From: Gammaproteobacteria bacterium
Lineage (GTDB): Bacteria; Pseudomonadota; Gammaproteobacteria; Pseudomonadales; Pseudomonadaceae
Direction: 5' to 3'
NCBI GenBank assembly: GCA_018816095.1
Contig: JAHIWP010000045.1
Coordinates: 1 to 64,000 of the forward strand
DNA length: 64,000 bases
Shown piece after piece: positions 17,563-27,784 of this stretch (position 1 is the first letter of the stretch; each line of letters opens with the position of its first letter). Below the pieces are notes generated by a model. It made no database searches. It had not been told where the DNA came from and was given only the letters and a program-made list of their open reading frames with translations. Both the position numbers and the translations under genes were made by a program.

Positions 17563-19248
17563 ATGTCCCAAGAATTCGACTACATCATCATCGGCGCCGG
17601 CTCGGCCGGTAACGTACTGGCCACCCGCCTGACTGAAGACGCCGACGTCAGCGTGCTATTGCTGGAAGCCGGCGGACCCGATTACCGCCTGGATTTCCGC
17701 ACGCAGATGCCCGCCGCCCTGGCCTTTCCGCTGCAAGGCCGACGCTACAACTGGGCCTACCTGACCGAGCCCGAGCCGCACATGAACAACCGCCGTATGG
17801 AGTGCGGACGCGGCAAAGGTTTGGGCGGCTCGTCCTTGATCAACGGCATGTGCTACATCCGCGGCAACGCCCTGGATTACGACGGCTGGGCCAAAGAGCA
17901 GGGGCTGGAAGACTGGAGCTACCTGGATTGCCTGCCCTACTTTCGTAAGGCGGAAACCCGCGACATCGGCGCCAATGCCTACCACGGTGGCGACGGCCCT
18001 GTGAGCGTGACCACGCCGAAGAACGGTAACAATCCGCTGTTCCACGCCATGATCGAAGCCGGCGTGCAGGCCGGTTACCCGCGCACCGACGACCTCAATG
18101 GCTACCAGCAAGAAGGCTTCGGCCCGATGGACCGTACTGTCACGCCCAAGGGCCGGCGCGCCAGCACCGCACGCGGTTACTTGGATCAGGCCCGCGAACG
18201 CGCCAACCTGACCATCGTCACCCACGCCCTGACTGATCGCATTCTGTTCGACGCCAAACGCGCCATCGGCGTCGACTACCTGCACGGCGACAGCAGCACA
18301 GCCACCTCTGTTAAAGCTCGACGTGAAGTGCTGCTGTGCGGCGGCGCGATTGCCTCACCGCAAATCCTACAACGCTCAGGCGTCGGCCCCGCGGCGCTGC
18401 TGCGTGAGCTGAACATCCCGCTGGTGCATGACCTGCCAGGCGTTGGCGAAAACCTGCAAGACCACCTGGAGCTGTACCTGCAGTACGCCTGCAAGCAGCC
18501 GGTGTCGCTGTACCCAGCGCTGCAATGGTGGAACCAGCCAATAATTGGCGCGCAGTGGCTGTTCCAGGGCAAAGGCATCGGCGCCAGTAACCAGTTCGAG
18601 GCGGGCGGTTTTATCCGCTCCAGCACGGACTTCGCCTGGCCGAACATCCAATACCACTTCCTGCCGGTGGCGATTAATTACAACGGCAGCAACGCGGTTA
18701 AAGAACATGGCTTCCAGGCGCACATGGGCTCCATGCGCTCGCCCAGCCGTGGGCGCATCCAGGTCACATCCAAAGACCCGCGCCAGCACCCGAGCATCCT
18801 CTTCAACTATATGAGCAGCGCACAGGACTGGCGCGAATTCCGCGACGGCATCCGCATCACCCGCGAAATCATGGCGCAGTCAGCGCTGGACCCGTATCGC
18901 GGCCGCGAGATCAGCCCAGGCGTCGATGTGCAATCCGACGCCGAGCTGGATGCCTTTATCCGTGAACACGCGGAAACCGCCTACCACCCATCCTGCTCCT
19001 GCAAAATGGGTGAAGACGCCATGGCCGTGGTTGATGGCCAAGGCCGGGTACATGGTGTGCAAGGCCTGCGCGTAGTGGATGCGTCGATCATGCCGCTGAT
19101 CACCACCGGCAACCTGAATGCCCCGACCATCATGATGGCCGAGAAGATCGCCGATAAAATCCGTGGCCGCAGCCCGCTGCCGCGCAGCACGGCGCCGTAT
19201 TTCGTCGCTGGCAACGCGGCTGTACGCGGCGCCGCGCAGCGCTTGTAG
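17563..19248 (+). CDS. betA: Choline dehydrogenase
   Basis: A 561-residue FAD-dependent GMC oxidoreductase with the N-terminal dinucleotide fold [17 protein letters not shown], the GMC signatures [15 protein letters not shown] and [15 protein letters not shown], and the C-terminal catalytic His region [11 protein letters not shown] and [14 protein letters not shown]. It is membrane associated and oxidises choline to betaine aldehyde. ATG at 17563 ([13 protein letters not shown]) matches family length and has caggtga upstream. The TAG stop at 19246-19248 lies inside a REP sequence. Confidence 0.94.
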   Translation: MSQEFDYIIIGAGSAGNVLATRLTEDADVSVLLLEAGGPDYRLDFRTQMPAALAFPLQGRRYNWAYLTEPEPHMNNRRMECGRGKGLGGSSLINGMCYIRGNALDYDGWAKEQGLEDWSYLDCLPYFRKAETRDIGANAYHGGDGPVSVTTPKNGNNPLFHAMIEAGVQAGYPRTDDLNGYQQEGFGPMDRTVTPKGRRASTARGYLDQARERANLTIVTHALTDRILFDAKRAIGVDYLHGDSSTATSVKARREVLLCGGAIASPQILQRSGVGPAALLRELNIPLVHDLPGVGENLQDHLELYLQYACKQPVSLYPALQWWNQPIIGAQWLFQGKGIGASNQFEAGGFIRSSTDFAWPNIQYHFLPVAINYNGSNAVKEHGFQAHMGSMRSPSRGRIQVTSKDPRQHPSILFNYMSSAQDWREFRDGIRITREIMAQSALDPYRGREISPGVDVQSDAELDAFIREHAETAYHPSCSCKMGEDAMAVVDGQGRVHGVQGLRVVDASIMPLITTGNLNAPTIMMAEKIADKIRGRSPLPRSTAPYFVAGNAAVRGAAQRL

Positions 19249-19325
19249 GAGCGGGCTTGCCCGCGAATCAAGGTCGACAGAAAAACATCGCGGCCGATGA
19301 CTAGGCGCCGCCGCCGCTCCTACGG
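19245..19325. repeat. REP pair (BIME-like) at the end of betA
   Basis: gtaggagcgggcttgcccgc (19245-19264) is the typical Pseudomonas REP head with its internal gcgggc-ttgcccgc stem. A second, inverted head ccgccgctcctacggg (about 19310-19325) follows about 45 bp later, giving a convergent REP pair. The first copy begins one base before the betA stop codon and provides it. It probably stabilises or terminates the bet mRNA. Bases 19326-19526 to argS hold no other clear feature. Confidence 0.8.
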
Positions 19326-19526
19326 GTTCGCAGCATCCGCCGCACTATTTGATTGAGCACAGCCTTCTAGATAGACCTGGGCGGCGTGCTCTGCAGCCCA
19401 TCGCTGCGACCTTTAGCCCGGTGAAACCACACGCTGCTTGAAGCTGCGGGCGAAGGGCGTCGATAATGCGCAGTTTTCAACCAGCGCCTTTGTGCGCCGC
19501 CGCCCCAACGGCCGACCGAGCAGACC

Positions 19527-21266
19527 ATGAAAGACACCATTCGCCACCTGATCCAGCAAGCCCTGACCCGCCTCACTGCCGAAGGCGTGCTGCCTGAAGG
19601 CCTGAGCCCGGCCATTCAGGTGGAGAACACCAAGGACAAGACCCACGGCGACTTCGCCAGCAATATCGCCATGATGCTGGCCAAGCCGGCCGGCATGAAG
19701 CCGCGCGACCTGGCCGAAAAGCTGATCGCCGCACTGCCCACCGACGCAGCCATCAGCAAAGTCGAGATCGCCGGCCCAGGTTTCCTCAATTTCTATCAGA
19801 ACACCCAGGCCCTGGCCGCGCGCCTGGACGCCCTGCTGGCTGACGCCAAGCTTGGCGTGCGCAAGGCTGGCCCGGCGCAGCGCGTGGTGGTCGACCTGTC
19901 CGCGCCTAACCTGGCCAAAGAGATGCACGTGGGCCACCTGCGCTCGACCATCATCGGCGACGGTGTGGCGCGGGTGCTGGAGTTCCTCGGTGACGAGGTG
20001 ATCCGGCAGAACCACGTCGGCGACTGGGGCACCCAGTTCGGCATGCTGCTGGCCTATATGCAGGAAAACCCAGAGGCCGCCGAAAGCGAGCTGGCCGATC
20101 TGGAAGGTTTCTACCGCGCGGCGAAAAAGCGCTTCGACGACTCGGCCGAGTTCGCCGAGCGTGCCCGCGAGCTGGTGGTGCAGTTGCAGGCTGGTGACGC
20201 CGAATGCCTGCGCCTATGGCACCGCTTCAACGATATTTCCCTGAGCCACTGCCAGGCGTTGTATGACCGTTTGGGCGTAAAACTGAGCATGGCCGACGTC
20301 AAGGGCGAGAGCGCCTACAACGACGACCTGGCCAATGTGGTCGCCGACCTCAAGGCCAAGGGCTTGCTCAGCGAAAGCGATGGCGCGCAGTGCGTGTTTA
20401 TGGACGCGTTCAAGAACGCCGAAGGCAACCCACTGCCGCTGATCGTGCAGAAGGCCGGTGGCGGCTACCTGTACGCCACCACGGACCTGGCCGCCACTCG
20501 CTACCGCGCCAACGTGCTCAAAGCCGATCGTGCCCTGTACTTCGTCGATCAACGCCAGGCCCTGCATTTCCAGATGGTTTTCAGCGCCGCGCGTCTGGCC
20601 GGTTTCGTCCCCGCCTGCATGCAGCTGGAGCACATGGGCTTCGGCACTATGAACGGCGCCGACGGCCGCCCATTCAAGACCCGCGACGGCGGCACGGTGA
20701 AGCTGGTCGACCTGCTCGATGAGGCCGAAGAACGCGCCTACACCCTGGTTAAAGGCAAGAACCCTGAACTCGACGAAGCCGAACTGCGCCAGATCGCCCG
20801 CGCAGTGGGCATCGGCGCGGTGAAGTACGCCGATCTGTCTAAGCACCGCACCAGCGACTACCGCTTCAACTTCGAGCTTATGCTGAGCTTCGAGGGCAAC
20901 ACCGCGCCGTACCTGCTGTACGCCTATACCCGCGTGGCCAGCGTGTTCCGCAAACTGGGCAAGGGCTTTGATGAAATCCAAGGCAGCCTCAGCCTGCAGG
21001 CCGCCCAGGAAATCGAGCTGGCCGGCAAGCTCGCGCAGTTCAACGAAGTGCTTGGCAGCGTCGCCGACAAGGGCGAACCGCACCTGCTCTGCGCCTACCT
21101 GTATGACCTGGCCGGGCTGTTCTCCAGCTTCTACGAGAACTGCCCAATCCTTGCCGCCGAGGACGAGGCCACGCGTAACAGCCGCCTGCGCCTGGCCGCA
21201 CTGACCGGCCGCACCCTCAAGCAGGGCCTCGAGCTGCTCGGCCTGGAAACCCTGGAGCGCATGTAA
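19527..21266 (+). CDS. argS: Arginyl-tRNA synthetase
   Basis: A 579-residue class I synthetase: the N-terminal ArgRS domain (1-110), the HIGH motif as [13 protein letters not shown] preceded by [15 protein letters not shown], the Rossmann core, and the C-terminal DALR anticodon-binding domain (about 455-579). It charges tRNA-Arg. The stop is directly followed by the GTG start of the SPOR gene. As in P. aeruginosa it starts the argS-SPOR-hslVU block. Confidence 0.96.
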   Translation: MKDTIRHLIQQALTRLTAEGVLPEGLSPAIQVENTKDKTHGDFASNIAMMLAKPAGMKPRDLAEKLIAALPTDAAISKVEIAGPGFLNFYQNTQALAARLDALLADAKLGVRKAGPAQRVVVDLSAPNLAKEMHVGHLRSTIIGDGVARVLEFLGDEVIRQNHVGDWGTQFGMLLAYMQENPEAAESELADLEGFYRAAKKRFDDSAEFAERARELVVQLQAGDAECLRLWHRFNDISLSHCQALYDRLGVKLSMADVKGESAYNDDLANVVADLKAKGLLSESDGAQCVFMDAFKNAEGNPLPLIVQKAGGGYLYATTDLAATRYRANVLKADRALYFVDQRQALHFQMVFSAARLAGFVPACMQLEHMGFGTMNGADGRPFKTRDGGTVKLVDLLDEAEERAYTLVKGKNPELDEAELRQIARAVGIGAVKYADLSKHRTSDYRFNFELMLSFEGNTAPYLLYAYTRVASVFRKLGKGFDEIQGSLSLQAAQEIELAGKLAQFNEVLGSVADKGEPHLLCAYLYDLAGLFSSFYENCPILAAEDEATRNSRLRLAALTGRTLKQGLELLGLETLERM

Positions 21267-21950
21267 GTGGCTGTGAAAAAGAAGCCCGCCGCCAAGCGCG
21301 GCGCCAGCCGTTACAAGGCACCGGCGAAAAAGCCGGTGCCGGGCTGGTTCTGGCTGGTCTGCGGCCTGGTGATCGGCGGCTTTATGGTGTTTTTGTTCAG
21401 CCTCGAACCCGGCCGCGATGAAATCAAACGCAGCAAGGTCGAACAAGCCCGTGCCAACCAGGCCAGCAAAGCGGCGAGCGCCAAGCCCGCCACTCAGGAG
21501 CCGGCCAAGCCCAAGTACGACTTCTACACCCTGCTGCCGGAATCAGAAGTGATCTTGCCGCAGCAGGCCGTCGAAGAGCCTGTGGTTGCGCCGCCGCAGA
21601 AACCAGTAACGCCGGAAGAAGCCGCCAAGATCGATGCGGCACGCGCCCAGGCGGCGCTCAATGGCCAGGTGCCGCCTCCGCCACCGGTGGTCGCCAAAGG
21701 CCCGATCAGCTCGCAGTTTTTCCTCCAGGCTGGCTCATTCCGCCGCAAGGACGACGCCGACAGCCTGCGCGCGCAGATCATCCTGCTCGGGCAGAACGTC
21801 AAAGTGGAATCCGGCACGGTGCGCGAGGAAACCTGGCACCGCGTTTTGGTTGGCCCTTTTGCCAGCCGCGAACAGCTCGGCCAAGCGCAAAAGTCCCTGG
21901 CCGCCAGCGGCTTTAGCAATCTGTTGTTACAGCAGCGCCAGGTGCAATAA
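21267..21950 (+). CDS. SPOR-domain membrane protein
   Basis: A 227-residue protein: a basic N-terminus, one membrane helix (about 24-44, PGWFWLVCGLVIGGFMVFLF), a Pro/Ala/Lys-rich linker and a C-terminal SPOR domain (about 148-225, FFLQAGSFRRKDDADSLRAQ). SPOR domains bind denuded septal peptidoglycan, so it is likely an FtsN-like periplasmic protein acting at division. The GTG start immediately follows the argS stop, which implies coupled translation. There is no alternative ATG in the right position. Confidence 0.85.
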   Translation: MAVKKKPAAKRGASRYKAPAKKPVPGWFWLVCGLVIGGFMVFLFSLEPGRDEIKRSKVEQARANQASKAASAKPATQEPAKPKYDFYTLLPESEVILPQQAVEEPVVAPPQKPVTPEEAAKIDAARAQAALNGQVPPPPPVVAKGPISSQFFLQAGSFRRKDDADSLRAQIILLGQNVKVESGTVREETWHRVLVGPFASREQLGQAQKSLAASGFSNLLLQQRQVQ

Positions 21951-22016
21951 ACCCCACGAATTCAGGCCCTGTGGCGTGCTCTGATGACTATTTGTCGGAC
22001 GGGAATCGTTCCAGGG

Positions 22017-22045
22017 CTTGAAGCGGGCCACCGCTGCCCCCACTT
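22017..22045 (+). promoter_or_regulatory. Heat-shock (sigma-32) promoter of hslVU
   Basis: CTTGAA at 22017-22022 and CCCCACTT at 22038-22045 separated by 15 bp match the RpoH consensus (CTTGAA-N13-17-CCCCATnT) with one or two deviations. It lies about 50 bp upstream of the hslV start. hslVU is a classic RpoH target. Confidence 0.72.
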
Positions 22046-22091
22046 CATTCGGCATTGGGCACTTTCGCCCCGCTGCGTGGAGACTCTCCCC

Positions 22092-22622
22092 TTGACCACC
22101 ATCGTTTCAGTACGCCGCAACGGCAAAGTCGTCATGGGCGGCGACGGCCAGGTGTCCCTTGGCAACACCGTGATGAAAGGCAACGCGAAAAAAGTTCGCC
22201 GCCTGTACCACGGCCAAGTACTCGCCGGTTTTGCCGGCGCCACCGCCGATGCCTTCACCCTGTTTGAACGCTTTGAAGGCCAACTGGAAAAACACCAAGG
22301 CAATCTGGTCCGCGCGGCCGTCGAGCTGGCCAAAGACTGGCGCACCGACCGTTCCCTGAGCCGCCTGGAAGCCATGCTGGCCGTCGCCAACAAAGATGCC
22401 TCGCTGATCATCACCGGCAACGGCGACGTGGTTGAACCCGAGCATGGCCTGATCGCCATGGGTTCCGGCGGCGGTTTCGCCCAAGCGGCGGCCATGGCCT
22501 TGCTGCAGAAAACCGAATTGAGCGCCCGTGAAATCACCGAAACCGCGTTGAACATTGCCGGTTCCATCTGTGTCTTCACCAATCAAAACCTGACTATTGA
22601 AGAGGAAGACTGCGCTGAGTAA
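22092..22622 (+). CDS. hslV: HslV peptidase of the HslVU protease, TTG start
   Basis: A 176-residue N-terminal-nucleophile hydrolase of the proteasome beta-subunit family. After removal of the initiator residue the mature chain begins [20 protein letters not shown] with catalytic Thr1 and Lys33-region residues in place. It forms a dodecameric peptidase core with the HslU ATPase. The only start giving this mature N-terminus is TTG at 22092, preceded by GGAGA; frames from upstream ATGs would bury the Thr and inactivate it. Confidence 0.93.
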   Translation: MTTIVSVRRNGKVVMGGDGQVSLGNTVMKGNAKKVRRLYHGQVLAGFAGATADAFTLFERFEGQLEKHQGNLVRAAVELAKDWRTDRSLSRLEAMLAVANKDASLIITGNGDVVEPEHGLIAMGSGGGFAQAAAMALLQKTELSAREITETALNIAGSICVFTNQNLTIEEEDCAE

Positions 22623-22650
22623 GGCGCGGTCTTTTCTGGAGTACCTCCGC

Positions 22651-23991
22651 ATGTCCATGACGCCCCGCGAGATCGTTCACGAGCTCAACCGCCATATCAT
22701 CGGTCAAGACGACGCTAAGCGCGCCGTGGCCATCGCCTTGCGCAACCGCTGGCGGCGCATGCAGCTGCCGGTTGAGCTGCGCGCTGAAGTCACGCCCAAG
22801 AACATTTTGATGATCGGCCCAACCGGCGTCGGTAAAACCGAAATCGCCCGCCGCCTGGCCAAACTGGCCAATGCGCCGTTTATCAAGGTGGAAGCGACCA
22901 AGTTCACCGAGGTCGGCTATGTCGGCCGTGACGTCGAGTCGATCATCCGCGACCTCGCCGATGCGGCGATCAAGATGCTGCGCGAGCAGGAGATGATCAA
23001 GGTCCGTCACCGCGCCGAAGATGCTGCCGAAGAGCGCATCCTCGATGCCCTGCTGCCGCCAGCGCGCACCGGCTTCAACGAAGAAGCGGCTTCGAGCAAC
23101 GACTCCAATACCCGCCAGCTGTTCCGCAAGCGCCTGCGCGAAGGCCAGTTGGACGACAAGGACATCGAGATCGAAGTCGCCGACGCCCCAGCCGGTATCG
23201 AAATCATGACCCCACCGGGCATGGAAGAGATGACCAACCAGCTGCAGAACCTGTTTTCCAGCATGGGCAAAGGCAAGCAGAAGAGCCGCAAGCTCAAGGT
23301 CAAGGAAGCCCTCAAGCTGGTGCGCGATGAAGAAGCCGCGCGCCTAGTCAACGAGGAAGAACTCAAGGCCCTGGCCCTGGAAGCCGTTGAACAGAACGGC
23401 ATCGTGTTTATCGACGAGATCGATAAGGTCGCCAAGCGCGGCAACACCAGCGGCGCCGATGTATCGCGCGAAGGCGTGCAGCGCGACCTGCTGCCGCTAA
23501 TCGAAGGCTGCACGGTCAACACCAAGCTGGGCATGGTGAAAACCGACCACATCCTGTTTATCGCTTCCGGTGCCTTCCACCTGAGCAAGCCGAGCGATCT
23601 GGTGCCGGAGCTGCAAGGTCGTCTGCCGATCCGTGTCGAGCTCAAAGCCCTCACCCCGGAAGACTTCGAGCGCATCCTCACTGAGCCGCACGCCTCGCTC
23701 ACCGAACAATACGTCGCGCTGCTGAACACCGAAGGGCTGGGCGTTCAGTTCGTCGCCGAAGGCATCAAGCGCATCGCCGAGATTGCTTACCAGGTCAACG
23801 AGAAGACCGAGAACATCGGTGCACGCCGCCTGCACACCCTGCTCGAACGCCTGCTGGAAGAAGTCTCCTTCAGCGCCGGCGACCTGGCGGGCCAGCAAAA
23901 TGGCACGCCGATCGTGATCGACGCGGCCTACGTCAACAGCCACCTCGGTGAGCTGGCGCAGGACGAAGACCTCTCGCGCTATATTCTGTAA
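22651..23991 (+). CDS. hslU: HslU ATPase/unfoldase
   Basis: A 446-residue AAA+ ClpX-type unfoldase: Walker [10 protein letters not shown], pore motif GYVGRD, the inserted I-domain (about 110-230), Walker [12 protein letters not shown] and sensor 2 [15 protein letters not shown]. The C-terminal SRYIL tail inserts into HslV to activate it. ATG at 22651 ([20 protein letters not shown]) is the family start with ggag 11 bases upstream; an ATG further upstream lies inside hslV. It is co-transcribed with hslV. Confidence 0.96.
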   Translation: MSMTPREIVHELNRHIIGQDDAKRAVAIALRNRWRRMQLPVELRAEVTPKNILMIGPTGVGKTEIARRLAKLANAPFIKVEATKFTEVGYVGRDVESIIRDLADAAIKMLREQEMIKVRHRAEDAAEERILDALLPPARTGFNEEAASSNDSNTRQLFRKRLREGQLDDKDIEIEVADAPAGIEIMTPPGMEEMTNQLQNLFSSMGKGKQKSRKLKVKEALKLVRDEEAARLVNEEELKALALEAVEQNGIVFIDEIDKVAKRGNTSGADVSREGVQRDLLPLIEGCTVNTKLGMVKTDHILFIASGAFHLSKPSDLVPELQGRLPIRVELKALTPEDFERILTEPHASLTEQYVALLNTEGLGVQFVAEGIKRIAEIAYQVNEKTENIGARRLHTLLERLLEEVSFSAGDLAGQQNGTPIVIDAAYVNSHLGELAQDEDLSRYIL

Positions 23992-24003
23992 CCCCCGCCG
24001 TAA

Positions 24004-24036
24004 TCAGCCTGGCCGCGTTTACCGCGGTCAGGCTGA
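24004..24036. terminator. Stem-loop between hslU and the DUF971 gene
   Basis: Arms tcagcctggccgcg (24004-24017) and cgcggtcaggctga (24023-24036) pair at 13 of 14 positions around a 5-base loop. No T-run follows, so it may be an mRNA stem or partial terminator. Confidence 0.45.
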
Positions 24037-24059
24037 ATGACCTTTAACGGAAAGCAGAC

Positions 24060-24434
24060 ATGCGCATCCCTACCGCCATCAAATTGCATAAAGCCTCGAA
24101 AACCTTGGAGCTGCACTACGGGCCTGACGAGCAGTACACCCTGCCCGCCGAGTTTCTCCGTGTGCATTCACCCTCGGCGGAAGTCCAAGGCCACGGCAAG
24201 CCTATATTGCAAACCGGCAAACTCGGCGTTGGCCTGAGCAAGATCGAACCTGCCGGCAACTACGCACTCAAGCTGAGCTTCGATGACGGCCACGACAGCG
24301 GCCTGTTCAGTTGGGATTACCTTGAGCAATTGGCCCTGCGCCAAAACGAATTGTGGCGTGACTACCTGGCTGCGCTTAGCGCTGCCGGCAAATCCCGCGA
24401 CCCCAGCGAAAGCCTGGTCAAGTTAATGCTCTAA
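24060..24434 (+). CDS. DUF971 (gamma-butyrobetaine hydroxylase N-terminal-like) protein
   Basis: A 124-residue protein that is a single DUF971/GBBH-like_N domain: 'P..IKLHKASKTLELHYG', LPAEFLRVHSPSAEV, and the 'Y.LKLSFDDGHDSGLFSWDYL' segment. In eukaryotic carnitine enzymes this domain binds zinc; bacterial stand-alone members are linked to metal or Fe-S handling by inference only. It follows hslU by 68 bp, as in other Pseudomonas. Confidence 0.85.
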   Translation: MRIPTAIKLHKASKTLELHYGPDEQYTLPAEFLRVHSPSAEVQGHGKPILQTGKLGVGLSKIEPAGNYALKLSFDDGHDSGLFSWDYLEQLALRQNELWRDYLAALSAAGKSRDPSESLVKLML

Positions 24435-24534
24435 AGCGCCAAGCGCACACAGCCTCAGCAATTGCCCTAAACGCTCGGCATCTTCTCCTATTCGTCCTCT
24501 TTGCGGCGCGATAACCCGCAGCGCCACGCCAGCC

Positions 24535-24573
24535 CTCTAGCCGGTGGTTGCTGGCCGGTTAGAGCGCATTTTC
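24535..24573 (+). terminator. Probable terminator before phaC1
   Basis: Arms ctctagccgg (24535-24544) and ccggttagag (24555-24564) pair at 9 of 10 positions with a 10-base loop, followed by cgcattttct. It would end the hslVU-DUF971 transcript. The rest of 24435-24822 holds the phaC1 promoter region, but I could not place a convincing -24/-12 or -35/-10 pair. Confidence 0.5.
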
Positions 24574-24742
24574 TAATCCTTCTCTGCATACTTCCTCCCT
24601 ATACCGTCCAACATGCGGCTCGCTTGCACAAAGCCATAAACTCGGGTAACCAAGTAACTGGAAAATCTATCGTGGCTGGCCTGACCAGTGACAGGACGAT
24701 TGCGGAGCGATCCGCCCTTGGTAATCCGGGCAATACCTGGCC

Positions 24743-24759
24743 TTTAGAACGTGTTCAAA
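24743..24759. promoter_or_regulatory. Palindromic operator candidate upstream of phaC1
   Basis: tttagaacgtgttcaaa has a perfect GAAC-GT-GTTC core and symmetrical AT flanks, 64 bp before phaC1. Size and layout fit a TetR-type site, and PhaD is the local TetR regulator. I did not find the same palindrome ahead of phaI, where a different one (gtttcgaggaaac, 31428-31440) occurs, so assignment to PhaD is weak. Confidence 0.3.
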
Positions 24760-24822
24760 GCCTCGTGAGCTAGAGCCATGCAAGACGCCGGTATTTCGTC
24801 TCAGGACAATGGAGCGTTGTAG

Positions 24823-26502
24823 ATGACAAATAAGAATAATGATGACCTGAAGCACCAGGCTTCGGAAAACACCCTAGGCCTCAACCCGGTCATTGGTATC
24901 CGTGGTAAAGACTTGCTCAGCTCCGCCCGCATTGTGCTCAAGCAGGCTCTCAAGCAACCCCTGCACAGCGCCAAACACCTGGCCCACTTCAGCATCGAGT
25001 TGAAGAATGTGATGCTCGGCCAATCCGAACTCACGCCGAACGACGGCGACCGACGCTTTGCCGACCCGGCCTGGAGCCAGAACCCGCTCTACCGCCGTTA
25101 CCTGCAGACTTACCTGGCCTGGCGCAAAGAACTGCATGACTGGGTCGAACACAGCAACCTGTCCGAGCAGGATGCCAGCCGCGGTCACTTCGTGATCAAC
25201 CTGATGACCGAAGCCATGGCGCCCACCAACACCATGGCCAACCCGGCGGCGGTCAAACGCTTCTTCGAAACCGGCGGCAAAAGCCTGCTCGACGGCCTGG
25301 GGCATCTGGCGAAGGACATCGTCAATAACGGCGGCATGCCCAGCCAAGTCGACATGAATGCCTTTGAGGTCGGCAAAACCCTGGCCACCACCGACGGTGC
25401 CGTGATTTTCCGCAACGACCTGCTGGAGTTGATCCAGTACAAGCCGATCACCGAGCAGGTGCAGGATCGCCCCCTACTGGTGGTGCCGCCGCAGATCAAC
25501 AAGTTCTACGTATTCGACCTGTCGCCGGAAAAGAGCGTGGCGCGCTTCTTGTTGCGCAACGGTATCCAGACCTTCGTGGTCAGCTGGCGCAACCCGACCA
25601 AAGCGCACCGCGAGTGGGGCCTATCGACCTATATCGAAGCGCTGAAAGAAGCCATCGACGTGGTCAGCGCCGTCACCGGCAGCAAAGACATCAACATGCT
25701 CGGGGCCTGCTCCGGCGGCCTCACCACCACCTCTCTGCTCGGCCACTATGCGGCGCTGGGCGAGAAGAAGGTGCACGCCCTGACGTTGCTGGTCAGCGTG
25801 TTGGATAACCGCCTGGAAACGGATGTCGCGCTGTTTGCCGACGAAAAGAGCCTGGAAATGGCCAAGCGTCGCTCCTACCAGGCCGGCGTGCTGGAAGGCA
25901 AAGACATGGCCAAGGTGTTCGCCTGGATGCGCCCCAATGACCTGATCTGGAACTACTGGGTCAACAACTACCTGCTGGGTAACGAGCCGCCCGTGTTCGA
26001 TATCCTCCACTGGAACAACGACACCACGCGCCTGCCGGCAGCTCTGCATGGCGAGTTTATCGACATGTTCACCTCCAACCCGTTGATCCGCCCGGGCGCA
26101 CTGGAAGTGTGCGGCACGCCAATCGACCTCAAACAGGTCACCACCGATTTGTTCTGCGTAGCGGGCACCACTGACCACATCACACCGTGGGAGTCATGCT
26201 ACAAATCGGCCACCCTGTTCGGCGGTAACGTCGAGTTCGTACTGTCCAACAGCGGGCACATCCAGAGCATTCTTAACCCGCCGGGCAACCCGAAAGCACG
26301 CTACATGACCAACACCCAGATGTACGCGGACCCGAAAACCTGGCAAGCCAGCTCAACCAAACACGCCGACTCCTGGTGGCTGTATTGGCAAACCTGGCTC
26401 GCCGAGCGCTCCGGGGAACTGAAAAAAGCACCGACCCAACTGGGTAATAAGAAACACCCCGCCGGCGAAGCCGCCCCCGGCACTTACGTTCACGAACGTT
26501 GA
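24823..26502 (+). CDS. phaC1: Class II poly(3-hydroxyalkanoate) synthase 1
   Basis: A 559-residue cytosolic, granule-associated synthase. The lipase-like box GACSGG places the nucleophile at Cys296, the canonical class II position. The catalytic Asp and His lie in VAGTTDHITPW and LSNSGHIQSILNPP. The enzyme polymerises (R)-3-hydroxyacyl-CoA into medium-chain PHA. The start ATG has ggag about 10 bases upstream. It is first of the phaC1-phaZ-phaC2-phaD cluster; a hairpin separates it from phaZ. Confidence 0.96.
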   Translation: MTNKNNDDLKHQASENTLGLNPVIGIRGKDLLSSARIVLKQALKQPLHSAKHLAHFSIELKNVMLGQSELTPNDGDRRFADPAWSQNPLYRRYLQTYLAWRKELHDWVEHSNLSEQDASRGHFVINLMTEAMAPTNTMANPAAVKRFFETGGKSLLDGLGHLAKDIVNNGGMPSQVDMNAFEVGKTLATTDGAVIFRNDLLELIQYKPITEQVQDRPLLVVPPQINKFYVFDLSPEKSVARFLLRNGIQTFVVSWRNPTKAHREWGLSTYIEALKEAIDVVSAVTGSKDINMLGACSGGLTTTSLLGHYAALGEKKVHALTLLVSVLDNRLETDVALFADEKSLEMAKRRSYQAGVLEGKDMAKVFAWMRPNDLIWNYWVNNYLLGNEPPVFDILHWNNDTTRLPAALHGEFIDMFTSNPLIRPGALEVCGTPIDLKQVTTDLFCVAGTTDHITPWESCYKSATLFGGNVEFVLSNSGHIQSILNPPGNPKARYMTNTQMYADPKTWQASSTKHADSWWLYWQTWLAERSGELKKAPTQLGNKKHPAGEAAPGTYVHER

Positions 26503-26602
26503 TCCCTGCGCATTGCGCAACATTGCCCGCGGCACTGGACGTGCCGCTCCCCCACCCGCTCATTGGCTGAGGTGGGGCGAACCAGGCTTCGCCCTGGCGC
26601 TT

Positions 26603-26636
26603 CTGAAAAAGACCCGGAGGGTCTGATTCAGCGTTT
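26603..26636 (+). terminator. Hairpin between phaC1 and phaZ
   Basis: Arms ctgaaaaagaccc (26603-26615) and gggtctgattcag (26619-26631) pair at 11 of 13 positions around gga, followed by cgtttt. This probably causes partial termination, lowering depolymerase relative to synthase. Confidence 0.55.
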
Positions 26637-26658
26637 TAACTGACTAGGGCTTCTGCGC

Positions 26659-27519
26659 ATGTCGCTACCTTTCGTATTCCGCACCATCGAACTGGACGGC
26701 CAGACCATCCGTACTGCCGTTCGCCCCGGCAATGGCGAGATGACGCCCCTGCTGATTTTCAACGGCATCGGCGCCAACCTTGAGCTGGTCATGCCCTTCG
26801 TACGCGCCCTGGACCCAGGCCTGGAAGTTATTGCCTTCGACGTCCCCGGCGTTGGCGGTTCCTCCACACCTAGCACGCCGTATCGCTTTCCTGGCCTGGC
26901 TAAACTGGCCGCCCGCATGCTCGACTACCTCGACTACGGTCAAGTCAACGCGATTGGCGTGTCCTGGGGCGGCGCCCTGGCGCAGCAGTTCGCCCACGAC
27001 TACCCGGAACGCTGCAAGAAGCTGATCCTTGCCGCCACCTCGGCCGGCGCGGTGATGGTTCCGGGCAAACCCAAGGTGCTCTGGTGCATGGCCAGCCCAC
27101 GGCGCTATGTGCAGCCTTCCTACGGCGTGCAGATTGCCCCAGAGATTTACGGTGGTGCGTTCCGCCGTGACCCCAAGCTGGCCTTGGCGCACGCAAGTAA
27201 GGTCCGTTCGGGCGGCAAGATGGGCTACTACTGGCAGCTGTTCGCCGGCCTCGGCTGGACCAGCATCCATTGGTTGCACAAGATCCGCCAGCCGACCCTG
27301 GTGATGGCGGGTGACGATGACCCGCTGATCCCGCTGGTGAATATGCGCCTGCTGGCCTGGCGCATTCCCAACTCGGAATTGCACGTGATCGACGATGGCC
27401 ATCTGTTCCTGGTGACCCGCGCTGAAGCGGTTGCGCCAATCATCATGAAATTCCTGGAAGAGGAACGTCAGCGCGCGATCATGCACCCACAGCCCTTGCC
27501 CGCACGCACTCACGGTTAA
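26659..27519 (+). CDS. phaZ: Intracellular medium-chain PHA depolymerase
   Basis: A 286-residue alpha/beta hydrolase. The nucleophile elbow GVSWGGALAQQ puts catalytic Ser at residue 102, the known position in P. putida PhaZ; the Asp lies in VMAGDDDPLIPL and the His in VIDDGHLFLVT. It degrades stored PHA to 3-hydroxyacids. It lies between the two synthases on the same strand. The ATG at 26659 matches family length. Confidence 0.94.
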   Translation: MSLPFVFRTIELDGQTIRTAVRPGNGEMTPLLIFNGIGANLELVMPFVRALDPGLEVIAFDVPGVGGSSTPSTPYRFPGLAKLAARMLDYLDYGQVNAIGVSWGGALAQQFAHDYPERCKKLILAATSAGAVMVPGKPKVLWCMASPRRYVQPSYGVQIAPEIYGGAFRRDPKLALAHASKVRSGGKMGYYWQLFAGLGWTSIHWLHKIRQPTLVMAGDDDPLIPLVNMRLLAWRIPNSELHVIDDGHLFLVTRAEAVAPIIMKFLEEERQRAIMHPQPLPARTHG

Positions 27520-27581
27520 TCGCCCGAGGGCGATCACTCTCATTAGCTGTTCGCACCGGGAAGGTGCCGACAGCGCAGCGC

Positions 27582-27610
27582 TTGACCCACTTTCGGGCAC
27601 GTTGTATTAC
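27582..27610 (+). promoter_or_regulatory. Putative sigma-70 promoter upstream of phaC2
   Basis: TTGACC (27582-27587), exactly 17 bp, then TATTAC (27605-27610). It lies about 175 bp before phaC2 and suggests that phaC2 can be transcribed separately from phaC1-phaZ. A weak hairpin (atcgcc-cgag-ggcgat, 27519-27534) just upstream could end the phaZ message. Confidence 0.5.
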
Positions 27611-27784
27611 CTGAGAATTGCCGCGCGGCAGTCTGGAATGCACTTGCGCGCGCCTTGGTACAAGCCTTGCTGATCAAGGGTCTGTTGCTGTCTCGCTTGC
27701 GCGTCACGTGGCCGCGAACAAACAGCAATAAACGCCAACTAGCAATTTTTGCAGTCTCACGGTTTGACGACGGAGTGTTGCCCA

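Noticed and set aside
21984..22091. ATG start giving a longer HslV
   Set aside because: The extension would bury the catalytic N-terminal Thr, and a heat-shock promoter lies inside it.
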